From Ferruginibacter sp. (lineage in GTDB: Bacteria; Bacteroidota; Bacteroidia; Chitinophagales; Chitinophagaceae), in NCBI GenBank assembly GCA_017983695.1, contig JAGOAX010000002.1:62001-126000 (forward strand): a stretch of DNA of 64,000 nucleotides, in the 5' to 3' direction. A model generated the notes under the pieces. That model was given only the letters and a program-made list of their open reading frames with translations, did not search any database and was not told the DNA's origin. Position 1 is the first letter of the stretch. Every line of letters starts with the position of its first letter. A program made the position numbers and the translations under genes. This document shows, in pieces, positions 9,865-19,366 of the stretch.

Positions 9865-9894
9865 AAAAAAAAGCTCAATAGAATTACAACAGTA

Positions 9895-9992
9895 CAAGAG
9901 TGCGACGCCACTGAAGTTGATAGTAGTACTAAAGCCTGTTACATAAAAAAATTCGTGTTAATCAGTTTAATCAGCGTCATCAGTGTTCCAAT
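9895..9992. repeat. Second repeat module: AGAGTGCGACGC core plus 9-bp ATCAG periodicity
   Basis: AGAGTGCGACGC (9897-9908) is shared with repeats at 36.1 and 40.6 kb. It is followed by three ATCAG units spaced exactly 9 bp apart (9961, 9970, 9979). No open reading frame or promoter is evident here. Confidence 0.55.
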
Positions 9993-11711
9993 CTAATGCG
10001 AATCTCTCGTTACTTCACTACCGCTGCTGCCTTGTAAAAAATCTAAATCGGCACCTTTATCACTACCCATAACATGCTTAATGTACATGCTTACATAGCC
10101 ACGGGTTGCAGCAGGCGCAGGAGCAATCCATGCAGCTTTTCGTTTAGCCAACTCTTCGTCACTTACATGCAATTGCAATAAACGTTTCTCTACATTCAGT
10201 TCAATCATATCGCCATTTTGCACTAATGCCAGGTTGCCACCAATAGCACTTTCGGGGCTTACATGCAGCACTGCTGTGCCGTACGCTGTGCCACTCATAC
10301 GTCCGTCACTTATGCGTACCATATCTTTAATACCTTTCTGTAATATTTTTTTAGGCAGCGCCATATTACCCACTTCGGGCATACCGGGGTAACCAACGGG
10401 ACCAACATACTTCAACACCATCACACAGTTTTCATCAATATCTAAATTGGGGTCGTCAATTCTTTTGTTGTAATCTTCTATACTTTCAAACACCACAGCA
10501 CGGCCTGTGTGTTTCAGTAATGCAGGAGTGGCAGCACTGGGTTTTATAACCGCACCATTCAATGCTAAATTTCCTTTTACCACCACACAGCCTGCTTCAG
10601 TTTGTATCGGCGAATTATATTTTGCAATCACTTCTTCATTGTAACAATCTGTATTGCCCTTTATATTTTCTGTATGATTTTTTCCGGTAACAGTAATTAC
10701 GTTTTTATGCAGCTTGTCTTTTAATTCATTTAAAATAACAGGTAAACCACCGGCGTAATAAAAATCTTCCATCAAATATTTCCCCGACGGCATTAAGTTT
10801 AACAGTAAAGGGATTTTACTGCCGATGGTATCAAAATCTTCCAGTTTTAAATCAACACCAATTCTTCCGGCAATAGCCGTAAGGTGAATAATAAAATTAG
10901 ATGAACCACCAACTGCCGCATTGGTGATGATGGCATTTTCAAAAGCCTCTCTGGTTAATACTTTATCAATGGTTAAATTTTCTTTTACCATTTCTACAAT
11001 TCTTCTGCCGCTTAGTTGTGCCATTACTTTTTTGCGGCTATCCGCTGCAGGTATGGCAGATGCACCACTTAATGTTAATCCTAAACTTTCTACCATTACC
11101 GCCATGGTACTTGCTGTGCCCATCGTCATGCAATGGCCAATACTGCGGCTCATACAACTTTCTGCAAACTCACAATCTTCCTGCGTCATCTTTCCTGTCT
11201 TCATGTCTTCATCAAATTTCCATACATGGGTACCGCTGCCAATGGTTTGGCCTTTATATCTTCCGTTAAGCATCGGTCCGCCAGGAACAACAATGGTAGG
11301 TAAACCCACACTTGCTGCACCCATTACTGTACTTGGAGTTGTTTTATCGCAACCTGTTAATAAAACTACTCCGTCAATTGGATTGCCACGAATACTTTCT
11401 TCTGCATCCATACTTGCCAAATTTCTAAACAACATGGCCGTTGGTTTAAGCAATGTTTCTCCCAAACTCATAATAGGAAACTCTACCGGAAAACCACCAG
11501 CTTCCAGCACACCTTTTTTTACTGCTTCTGCATGGTCACGGAAATGTGCATTGCAGGGAGTGAGTTCGCTGAATGTATTGCAAATGCCAATCACCGGCCG
11601 GCCATCAAACATATCGGTGGGCATTCCCTGGTTTTTCATCCAGCTTCTGTAAATGATTCCATCTTTATCTTTTTTGCCAAACCAGCCCTGGCTGCGGAGT
11701 TTTTTACTCAT
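9993..11711 (-). CDS. Pentonate dehydratase (IlvD/EDD family, [2Fe-2S])
   Basis: The 572-residue protein belongs to the L-arabonate/D-xylonate dehydratase branch of the dihydroxy-acid dehydratase family. The three iron-sulfur ligands are C53 (TPCNAH), C121 (TGCDKTTP) and C194 (GHCMTMG); their spacing of 68 and 73 residues is the same as in Rhizobium arabonate dehydratase. The Mg-site lysine is K123 and the catalytic Ser sits in ISDGRMSGT. The enzyme converts a pentonate (or gluconate) to its 2-keto-3-deoxy acid in the cytoplasm. A role in branched-chain amino acid synthesis is less likely because the sequence is of the sugar-acid type and the neighbours are a lactonase and a KDA-type dehydratase. 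Confidence 0.88.
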   Translation of the reverse strand: MSKKLRSQGWFGKKDKDGIIYRSWMKNQGMPTDMFDGRPVIGICNTFSELTPCNAHFRDHAEAVKKGVLEAGGFPVEFPIMSLGETLLKPTAMLFRNLASMDAEESIRGNPIDGVVLLTGCDKTTPSTVMGAASVGLPTIVVPGGPMLNGRYKGQTIGSGTHVWKFDEDMKTGKMTQEDCEFAESCMSRSIGHCMTMGTASTMAVMVESLGLTLSGASAIPAADSRKKVMAQLSGRRIVEMVKENLTIDKVLTREAFENAIITNAAVGGSSNFIIHLTAIAGRIGVDLKLEDFDTIGSKIPLLLNLMPSGKYLMEDFYYAGGLPVILNELKDKLHKNVITVTGKNHTENIKGNTDCYNEEVIAKYNSPIQTEAGCVVVKGNLALNGAVIKPSAATPALLKHTGRAVVFESIEDYNKRIDDPNLDIDENCVMVLKYVGPVGYPGMPEVGNMALPKKILQKGIKDMVRISDGRMSGTAYGTAVLHVSPESAIGGNLALVQNGDMIELNVEKRLLQLHVSDEELAKRKAAWIAPAPAATRGYVSMYIKHVMGSDKGADLDFLQGSSGSEVTRDSH

Positions 11712-11881
11712 AACGGATATTTTGTAACAACATCATTAATATTAGAAAACAGAAAGTTAATGCATGATTGTATATGTTCAATTAATACAGCACTTTTTTT
11801 TGTTTAAGCAGGAAAAAAGACCTGATGTAGATACAAAAGGTCTTCCTTGCTATACGAAATCAACTGCTGCGTTCATCATTT

Positions 11882-13423
11882 TTATGGTTTATCCCACCAA
11901 ACTCTTGTACTTAATTTATCTGCCCCTTGCGCCGCTATTGCGGCGTTTACATTGGTAGTATTAATTGATAATTCGGTAGTGGGATATGTAAGTCTTCTGA
12001 TAAAAGTTCCATTGGGTACATCGGGATTAGAAGGCTGCCCGTAAGGATTTGGAGTTAAAGCAGGGAATCCGCTTCTTCTGAAATTTGCAAATGCTTCAGG
12101 CCCGTTTAAAAAAGAAGCTATCCAGTATTGCGTATTAATTTGATTTAATTCGGTACCTGCACCCAATGGGTTTGCTGCTACATAAATATCTCTGGCTCCG
12201 CCAGTAACAGCAGCACCTGCATCATAAGTTACCATTTGATCCATGTGTGCCCTTATACCATCACTAAAATATTGTGCTGCAGTTCCTGCAGTTATCCATC
12301 CTCTAAATCTTGCTTCGGCCAATAGCAAATTTGTTTGCGCTGCCGAAACTAAAAATACAGGCGATGTTGTTTTCAATATTCTTCTTCTGTCTGCCTGGCT
12401 ATAATCGTAAAAGCTGGCAAGGCCATCAGTAGCAGCCTGGGCTACTATTGTGCCATTATCTTTTCCCATAGGCATTCCTATTTGTTGTGCGGCATTGGTA
12501 GAACCAACAGCTACTGTTTGGCCATTGCCGGATGTAGCACCTACATAACGTATTGCTATTGCAGACAACCTTGGGTCATTAGTATTTTTTAATTGGTCTA
12601 CAAATGGTTTTGTTAAATAAAAATTTGCTGCTTCGCTACCATTCAATGTACCGCCTAATGGCTGATTATAATTAGCATCATGCCTTATATAAGCATTATC
12701 TGCATTACCAAGTATTACACCTCCGGCAAATGCTGCTGCCACTGTTGTTTGAGCTTTAGCTGCATCTGCTTTACTAAGCCGCATGCCGGCTCTTAACAAT
12801 AATGAGTAGCCAAATTTTTTCCATTTTGCAATATCCCCGCTGTACAAAACATCAGAACTTTCTATGGTGCCGCCAGCATTTAGTGCAGCAGATGCTTCTG
12901 TAAGCTCCTGTATCAGTTTTGTATAAATCCCTTGCTGGGCATCATATTTTGGTAACAATATTTGAGCAGAATAACCTGCGCCGGCTTCATTAAAAGGAAT
13001 GTCGCCATATTCATCCGTTAAAATCATAAATGAATAAGCCTGGTAAATCCTTGCCATGTTATACAAATTACTTCTGGCAGGAACGCTTTTAGTATTCTGA
13101 ATAACATCGTAAGTATATTTAATTACATTTTGATAATACGCTGCCCAAATTGGTGCTATGGTTACATCACGGCTATCCTGATTAAAATTTGCACCTGCAA
13201 GTACACCGCCATTTGGTGAAACCATTTGCTGTACAATTCCAATATCAAAAACCAATGATTTAACCGGGAATGATGAATTAATAACTGCATTGTTCAGTAA
13301 AAATGCAGGATCTACTGATGTGGGACTTGTTTTATTTTTATTTAATTCTTCCAATCCTTTATCACAGGAAAAAACAAATATTGATAATCCTATCAATAAA
13401 CTATAGCTGAATATTTTTTTCAT
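11882..13423 (-). CDS. susD: SusD/RagB-family glycan-binding lipoprotein (pair 1)
   Basis: The 513-residue protein has a lipobox with Cys20 (FVFSCDKG) and the alpha-helical TPR-like arrangement of SusD-like family 2: LEELNKNKTSPT near the start, YQAYSFMILTDEYGDIPFNEA (about 130-150) and a late WIASFLNGPEAFANFRRSGFPAL region. It acts at the outer surface as the lid and oligosaccharide-binding partner of the SusC transporter encoded 11 bp upstream. It follows SusC in the same transcript. The SusD-like_2 type often pairs with transporters for varied substrates, so its ligand is not fixed by sequence. Confidence 0.93.
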   Translation of the reverse strand: MKKIFSYSLLIGLSIFVFSCDKGLEELNKNKTSPTSVDPAFLLNNAVINSSFPVKSLVFDIGIVQQMVSPNGGVLAGANFNQDSRDVTIAPIWAAYYQNVIKYTYDVIQNTKSVPARSNLYNMARIYQAYSFMILTDEYGDIPFNEAGAGYSAQILLPKYDAQQGIYTKLIQELTEASAALNAGGTIESSDVLYSGDIAKWKKFGYSLLLRAGMRLSKADAAKAQTTVAAAFAGGVILGNADNAYIRHDANYNQPLGGTLNGSEAANFYLTKPFVDQLKNTNDPRLSAIAIRYVGATSGNGQTVAVGSTNAAQQIGMPMGKDNGTIVAQAATDGLASFYDYSQADRRRILKTTSPVFLVSAAQTNLLLAEARFRGWITAGTAAQYFSDGIRAHMDQMVTYDAGAAVTGGARDIYVAANPLGAGTELNQINTQYWIASFLNGPEAFANFRRSGFPALTPNPYGQPSNPDVPNGTFIRRLTYPTTELSINTTNVNAAIAAQGADKLSTRVWWDKP

Positions 13424-13434
13424 AATTATTAGTA

Positions 13435-16400
13435 TTAAAATTTAATATTTAAATTCAAACCAATTCCTCTTGTTGTTGGTAAACCGGGTGATTCAAGGCC
13501 CACCTGGTTGTCGGATCCAAATCCAAAAGTTTCCGGATCAATATTATCTACCCATTTTTTAAGTATCAAAATATTATTGGCCACCAGGTCAAGTCTTACA
13601 CCTTTAAAAGGCAATTTTGCAGGAATGTATTTTGTAAGATCGTAACCTAAGCTGATTTGGCGAAGCTTCCAGTAACCGCCATTATAAATAACAGATTCTA
13701 TTATTTGCTGAGTTCTTAAATGCTCCCAATAAGTTTGAACAGGTGAAACTACCGTGTTTGTTGTTCCGCTTGGATTTACACCATTACCGATAACACCATT
13801 GGTTCTTCCTTCAAGTGTGTTTTTATGCAGGCCATGTCGGATAGCATTAAAGTTGGTACCGGAAAGCATTTTATTACCCAGTTTGTAATCTATAAAAACA
13901 GTAAGGCTGATGCCCTTATAATTAAATGAATTTAAAAAGCCACCAGTCCATTTTGGCAAAGCGCTGCCAAACATCACCAGATTGGTTGTACGAAGCGGCA
14001 AACCATTTGTCTGAAAAATTCTTTGATTACCTTTTGTAGCATCTGTTGCATATCCAAAGCCTGCAATCTGTCCCATTTCCTGTCCCACTACATGCCTTAC
14101 TTCTCCGTTAAACACATGGGTACCAATGGTAATTCTTTCACCAGGCGTATTGGTAATAATGCTTAACACTTTTGTTTTGTTGTAAGAAGTGTTAGCAGTA
14201 AACTGCCAGGTAAAGTTTTTATTTTGAACTGGAATTAAATTCAACATAACTTCAAAACCTTTATTACTGCTTTCTCCACTATTAATACGGGTGTTTAAAA
14301 AACCTGATGCATCCGAAACCTGCACCTGAACAATCTGGTCTCTCGTTATTTTTTTGTATACCGCAACATCAAGATTCACCCTGCTTTTAAACATTTTTAA
14401 TTCCAAACCAACTTCTGTTTCGGAAACCCTGCTTGGTTTTAAGTTGGGGTTGGGGATAGAATTGCCGCTGGTGGCAACAGGTACTGATGTGCCGGAAGAG
14501 TTGCTGATTAAATTTGCATTAACTGCATAAAAAAGCTGACCGGAATAAGGAGCCACATCACCATCACTACCCACTTCAGCATAACCTAATCTTAGTTTTC
14601 CAAAATTTAACCAGCTAAACTTGGTAAGGTTTTCAGAAAAAACATAGGCACCAGAAATGGAAGGATATAAAATGCTACGGTTTGCTGCGGATAATGTAGA
14701 GAACCAATCATTTCTTACTGTACCATTTAAATACAAAGTTTTGTTCCATGATACTTCTCCAGATGCATACAAAGAATTTACACCTTGTTCTATCAATGTA
14801 TAAACAGGATCTTTTGCCCGGCCATTTTGTACACTATAAAGACCTCTTACAAAAAAATCTGTAACCTGTACATTGTTTACATCTAATACTCTCCGCAGTT
14901 GATTACCACCACCGGTAAGGGTGGCATCAAAGTCGCCAAATTTTTTGTTCGCCGAAATTAAAAAATCAAGATTGGTTTCTCTGCTACGGCGAGACTCCTG
15001 GGTATATATACCGTTTGCAAAACCGGTAACCAATGCCCTTGATGCCTGGCCAGTAGGGAAATTATTTACATCCTCATCCCTGCTTGAATAATCCTGTCCA
15101 AAACGGCCCTGTACAAAAAGCCATGACAGCAGATTATATTTCACAGCAACGTTTCCAAAAATCCTGTCTCTTTTTATATTATGAAATTGCTCTGCTAAAA
15201 TCCAGTAAGGATTGGTACGGTTCGTAAACCGGGAGTAATTGTATTCGTTACCCAGCGCATTATATTTATTATCGTTAAATACGCTTAAAGGCATGGTGTT
15301 GGCCAGTGCCATTAAAGTAGTAGGTATCGAATTATCCTGGTTAGCTATGTTAGGGGGATTGGTATTTTTTTCATTGGTATAATTCATATTCCCTGTAAAA
15401 CTTAATTTCTCTGTTAAATTATAGCTGAAGCCAAGATTTATTCCTTTACGATTAAATTTATTATTGGGCACAATACCTTTGTTATCTGTATTAGTTAATG
15501 ACAAATGAAAACCACCTTTTTCATTACCTGTACTTAAAGTAATTGTATTACTCAGGTTTTGGCCATGCCTGTAAAATTCTTTTATCCGGCTCCCCTGCGC
15601 TACATAAGGAATACCAGTGGTGTTATATAACGTATGCGTCATGCCCGGCGCAATTTTTTCTCCAAATGACCATTGACCAGAAGTGGGGTTAACAGTTGTT
15701 GGCCGTACACCTCCTTCTCCCTGTCCGTATTCTGTTTGATAATCGGTATAATCCAATGGTGTTTCATTGGTATAATTCAAATTGTAGCTTACTCCTATTC
15801 CTTTACCCTTACCCCTTGTTTTTGTTGTAATCATTATTACACCGTCCTTAGCCCTTGAGCCATAAAGTGCAGCTGCTGCAGCTCCTTTTAATATGGTCAT
15901 GTTTTCAATATCATCGGGGTTAATGCTTGATAAACCATCACCGCCATCAGAAAATACTCCACCACCTTTTACGCCAACAGAACTTCCGTTAACATTTCCT
16001 CCCGGTTCAGCATTACTATTAAAATTGGAGTTATCAACCGGCACACCATTAATAACTATCAGGGGGCTATTGTTTCCTGAAATAGAAGACTGCCCACGAA
16101 TACGAATTTTTGATGAACCACCGGGGCCGGTACCCAGGCTTGATATGTTTACCCCGGCAACTTTTCCCTGTAAAGCATTCATTGGGTTTGCTGTTCGATT
16201 AATAGTGAGTTCGTCAGCTTTAATATTTGATGCTGCATAACCAAGTCCCCTTGATTGCTTACTGATGCCCAATGCTGTTACCACTACCTCACTAAGGCTA
16301 CGGTTCTCCGCTACTAAAACCACGTCGATAACATTACGTCCGGACACTTGTATTTCCTGGGTAATAAAACCAACTGAGCTGAATAACAAAACAGCAGTTG

Positions 16401-16623
16401 AACCAGCTGTAATACTATACTGACCGGAAGCATTTGAAAAAGTGCCGGTACTGGTTCCTTTTACAGACACGGTGATGTTGGCAAGTGCTTTGCCTTCGGC
16501 ATCTGTAAGTTTACCAGTAACAGTTTGAGAAATAGCCTGTAAAGAAAAAAATAATAAGAAAGAAAACGTAAAATGCATTTTACGCATTGCTGGCATTGAT
16601 GCCAGGTGCAATCGTTTTTTCAT
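13435..16623 (-). CDS. susC: SusC/RagA-family TonB-dependent outer membrane transporter (pair 1)
   Basis: The 1062-residue protein starts with a signal peptide (residues ~17-33) and a carboxypeptidase-D-regulatory-like domain (about 34-112, VTGKLTDAEGKALANITV). The SusC signature LSEVVVTALGISKQ and a plug domain (about 125-260, GKVAGVNISS, SSINPDDIENMTILKGA) follow. The remainder is a 22-strand barrel ending in Phe. It imports oligosaccharides using TonB energy. It diverges from the AraC regulator at 16825, with a 201-bp gap between the two genes, which suggests regulation by that protein. Confidence 0.95.
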   Translation of the reverse strand: MKKRLHLASMPAMRKMHFTFSFLLFFSLQAISQTVTGKLTDAEGKALANITVSVKGTSTGTFSNASGQYSITAGSTAVLLFSSVGFITQEIQVSGRNVIDVVLVAENRSLSEVVVTALGISKQSRGLGYAASNIKADELTINRTANPMNALQGKVAGVNISSLGTGPGGSSKIRIRGQSSISGNNSPLIVINGVPVDNSNFNSNAEPGGNVNGSSVGVKGGGVFSDGGDGLSSINPDDIENMTILKGAAAAALYGSRAKDGVIMITTKTRGKGKGIGVSYNLNYTNETPLDYTDYQTEYGQGEGGVRPTTVNPTSGQWSFGEKIAPGMTHTLYNTTGIPYVAQGSRIKEFYRHGQNLSNTITLSTGNEKGGFHLSLTNTDNKGIVPNNKFNRKGINLGFSYNLTEKLSFTGNMNYTNEKNTNPPNIANQDNSIPTTLMALANTMPLSVFNDNKYNALGNEYNYSRFTNRTNPYWILAEQFHNIKRDRIFGNVAVKYNLLSWLFVQGRFGQDYSSRDEDVNNFPTGQASRALVTGFANGIYTQESRRSRETNLDFLISANKKFGDFDATLTGGGNQLRRVLDVNNVQVTDFFVRGLYSVQNGRAKDPVYTLIEQGVNSLYASGEVSWNKTLYLNGTVRNDWFSTLSAANRSILYPSISGAYVFSENLTKFSWLNFGKLRLGYAEVGSDGDVAPYSGQLFYAVNANLISNSSGTSVPVATSGNSIPNPNLKPSRVSETEVGLELKMFKSRVNLDVAVYKKITRDQIVQVQVSDASGFLNTRINSGESSNKGFEVMLNLIPVQNKNFTWQFTANTSYNKTKVLSIITNTPGERITIGTHVFNGEVRHVVGQEMGQIAGFGYATDATKGNQRIFQTNGLPLRTTNLVMFGSALPKWTGGFLNSFNYKGISLTVFIDYKLGNKMLSGTNFNAIRHGLHKNTLEGRTNGVIGNGVNPSGTTNTVVSPVQTYWEHLRTQQIIESVIYNGGYWKLRQISLGYDLTKYIPAKLPFKGVRLDLVANNILILKKWVDNIDPETFGFGSDNQVGLESPGLPTTRGIGLNLNIKF

Positions 16624-16824
16624 AATAGCAAGTTATTTGGTTAATAATTTTAAAAAAACTTTTTAACAGACTACAAAATAGAGTTAAATAAAACCAATAA
16701 ACTTCCAATATTAAACACCGTAGAATTTTGAACATTTGCTGTGCAAGGAAAGTTGATATTTGTAACAGGGCAGAAAGGAAAGCAGAAATAATAACTGTAT
16801 TTTAGTAACCTTAATAACGATTGC

Positions 16825-17715
16825 ATGAACCAGTTTTTTCTACAACAGGGAAATTCGAAAGAACTGCTTCCATTTGCACATATACTGGAGTTTGCTATAA
16901 AACGAAACAATGCCATTCAACTCAATTCACTTAATAAAGCGGCTACAGTAAGCATACGCATCTATTTTATTTTAGAAGGAAAATTTGAATGGGTCATCAA
17001 CGATCATCATCATATTTTATATCCGGGAGATGTGGTAGTAATACAACCCGGCCATAATTTTGGTGGGCAAAAAGGCGTATTGGATATTGGGAAACTTTGC
17101 TGGTTGTATATTGAGGTAAACAAATCGATGCCAGATGAAAGAATGATGTTTGGCAAATGGAGCAGCCTGCCCAAAAATGAAATACTGGCTATCGGAAAAA
17201 TATTAAGGCTTTGTAACACACCTGTACTTTCACGGGTAAAAGAGGCAGGTAGAATACTGTATGAAATACATCAGGAACTGTATAATCAGCAAATTGGATA
17301 TACCACAAGAGTTAACCAGCTTATCGATGAGTTGTTTATTTTAATTGCCCGCAAGCTCACCCTGCAAAACAATACCCACAGAGATTTTCCGCAATCGTTT
17401 ATGCAACTGGAACAGGCACTGCGGCAAAATCTTTCGCATACCTGGACGGTGGAAGAAATGGCAGCCATGGTGGGTTTGGGCACCACCACATTTACCGAAA
17501 AAGTAAAAAACTATTCCGGCTTTTCGCCATTAAACTATTTAATTACCATCCGCATTTCCGAAGCCATTAAATTATTAAAACGAAATGATTTAAGTGTAAC
17601 AGATATCGCTTTGGATACCGGTTTTTATTCATCACAACATTTTGCCACCACATTTAAAAAACTCACAGGTTATACACCAAGTGATTTCAGAAAAAAAAAT
17701 ATTTCAAATGAGTAA
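16825..17715 (+). CDS. AraC-family transcriptional regulator
   Basis: The 296-residue protein has a cupin-like sensor domain (about 30-100, with YPGDVVVIQPG) and a C-terminal double helix-turn-helix of the AraC/XylS type (about 190-292). The latter is seen in WTVEEMAAMVGLGTTTFTEKVK and DIALDTGFYSSQHFATTFKK. It probably senses a sugar or sugar acid and activates the divergent SusC/SusD pair and/or the kinase gene with which it overlaps by 8 bp. I saw no clear direct-repeat operator in the 201-bp divergent gap. Confidence 0.92.
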   Translation: MNQFFLQQGNSKELLPFAHILEFAIKRNNAIQLNSLNKAATVSIRIYFILEGKFEWVINDHHHILYPGDVVVIQPGHNFGGQKGVLDIGKLCWLYIEVNKSMPDERMMFGKWSSLPKNEILAIGKILRLCNTPVLSRVKEAGRILYEIHQELYNQQIGYTTRVNQLIDELFILIARKLTLQNNTHRDFPQSFMQLEQALRQNLSHTWTVEEMAAMVGLGTTTFTEKVKNYSGFSPLNYLITIRISEAIKLLKRNDLSVTDIALDTGFYSSQHFATTFKKLTGYTPSDFRKKNISNE

Positions 17716-19255
17716 GATCAATCACAACAGGAAAGATTGTGTTATCACAATTGAACTGGGTACAAATGCAGTAAGGGTTTTTGCATTTGATTTAACTGGC
17801 AATATAATTGGATCTGCAAAAGGAGCCTACCCTACTTTTCATCCTGAACCTGATTACAGCGAACAGGACCCTGAACAATTATTTATTACCATGCTGTATG
17901 TGCTCAAAAATTTTTTGAATGATACAGTATATGCCCAAAAATTTAAAGTAACCACGATTTGTTTTAGCGCAGCAATGCATAGTGTACTGGCTATTGATAA
18001 AAATGGTGTGCCGCTTGGTAATGTAATTACATGGGCAGATAACAGGGGGAAGAATGAAGCAAAGGCATTAAAGAACAGCTCCCCCGGAAAAACAATTTAT
18101 AAAGCAACCGGCACACCCATTCACCCCATGTCGCCATTGGTAAAAATTACCTGGATGAAGAACAAGGATAAAGAGCGGTTTAAAAAAACCAGCAAATTTC
18201 TTTCTATCAAATCCTACATCATTCAGCAATTAACGGGTAATTATATTATTGATTACAGCCTTGCTTCTGCAACTGGCCTGTTTAATATTCATAAACTAAA
18301 ATGGGATGCCGATGCTTTGGCGTATGCCGGTATTACTGCAGGTAAATTACCAGAGCTGGTTTCGGTTTTTCATCCGGCAGGCAAGCTGCGTAAAGAATAT
18401 CAAACTTCGCTGGGGCTTAGTGCCGACACAAAAATTATTACCGGCTCAAGCGATGGCTGCATGGCAACATTAGGCGCAGGTGTGTGGGGCGAAGGAAAAG
18501 CAACTGTAACCATAGAAGATAGTGGAGCCATGAGAGTGGTAGGCAAAGAAATTTTAAAAGATGAAAAGCAACGCTTTTTTAATTATGTACTTACCGAAGG
18601 TTACTATGTTAGCGGTGGTCCTACCAATAATGGCGGAGTAATTTTTGAATGGTTTGCCAAACAGTTTGGTGTTTTTAAATATGCCTATGGAATAGAAAAC
18701 TGTATGGAAGAATTGATCAATGATGCATCAAAAGTTGCAGCCGGTGCAGATGGGTTACTGTTTCTTCCGTATTTACTGGGCGAAAGAGCACCAATATGGA
18801 ATGCCAATGCAAGAGGTGTTTATTTTGGATTAAATATTAATCATGAACAAAAACATTTTACACGTGCTACTATTGAAGGCATACTGTATGAAATGTACAG
18901 TATTGGAAAAACATTAGAAGAACACCGGAGTATTAAAAACCTTTCGGTAAATGGCAGTTTTGGTACCATTCCTTTTTGCAGCCAGTTAATTGCTGACATT
19001 TTTAATAAACCGGTTTCTATAAGTAAAAATACCAGCAGTGTGGCACAAGGAGCATTTTTATTGAGTGCTACTGATATGGGCATTTATAAAAATTTAGATG
19101 ATGCTGCTAAAACTGTTGAGTTTGCAGAAACTTTTACTCCCAACAAACACAACAACGAAGTGTATAAAAAATATGCAGGCATATTTGAAAGTCTGAGTAC
19201 AAAATTTAATGCAGAGTTTGAAGCGATAGCCAATCTCCAGGAAAAGAATAAATAA
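17708..19255 (+). CDS. FGGY-family carbohydrate kinase (gluconokinase-like)
   Basis: The start is set at the ATG at 17708 (MSKINHNRKD), which overlaps the AraC stop codon; a longer frame from 17642 would overlap the regulator by 74 bp and adds non-family residues. The protein of about 515 residues shows the FGGY pattern: phosphate-1 motif ITIELGTNAVR, AMHSVLAID, WADNRG, the segment TGTPIHPMSPLVKI that is typical of FGGY gluconokinases, DYSLASATGLFN, GSSDGCMATLGAG (phosphate-2) and a late NGSFGTIPFCSQLIAD. It phosphorylates a sugar acid or ketose in the cytoplasm. Coupling to the GntP-type permease makes gluconate or a pentonate the leading candidate substrate. Confidence 0.85.
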   Translation: MSKINHNRKDCVITIELGTNAVRVFAFDLTGNIIGSAKGAYPTFHPEPDYSEQDPEQLFITMLYVLKNFLNDTVYAQKFKVTTICFSAAMHSVLAIDKNGVPLGNVITWADNRGKNEAKALKNSSPGKTIYKATGTPIHPMSPLVKITWMKNKDKERFKKTSKFLSIKSYIIQQLTGNYIIDYSLASATGLFNIHKLKWDADALAYAGITAGKLPELVSVFHPAGKLRKEYQTSLGLSADTKIITGSSDGCMATLGAGVWGEGKATVTIEDSGAMRVVGKEILKDEKQRFFNYVLTEGYYVSGGPTNNGGVIFEWFAKQFGVFKYAYGIENCMEELINDASKVAAGADGLLFLPYLLGERAPIWNANARGVYFGLNINHEQKHFTRATIEGILYEMYSIGKTLEEHRSIKNLSVNGSFGTIPFCSQLIADIFNKPVSISKNTSSVAQGAFLLSATDMGIYKNLDDAAKTVEFAETFTPNKHNNEVYKKYAGIFESLSTKFNAEFEAIANLQEKNK

Positions 19256-19366
19256 AAATAAAATCCTAATATCGAACTATAAGCAATACCGATTACTGAA
19301 AGGAGTATTAAAAATCAGGCATAATTAAATAACCGGGCTTTTATAATTAACAATAAAACAACTATT

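Noticed and set aside
10921..11652. A 243-codon frame on the plus strand inside the pentonate dehydratase gene
   Set aside because: It is antisense to a fully conserved enzyme, has no recognisable motif and is rich in Leu/Pro/Thr as expected from a reversed coding strand.
17642..17707. Longer start for the FGGY kinase
   Set aside because: It overlaps the AraC helix-turn-helix coding region by 74 bp, and the added residues do not resemble a kinase N-terminus; the ATG at 17708 places the phosphate motif correctly.
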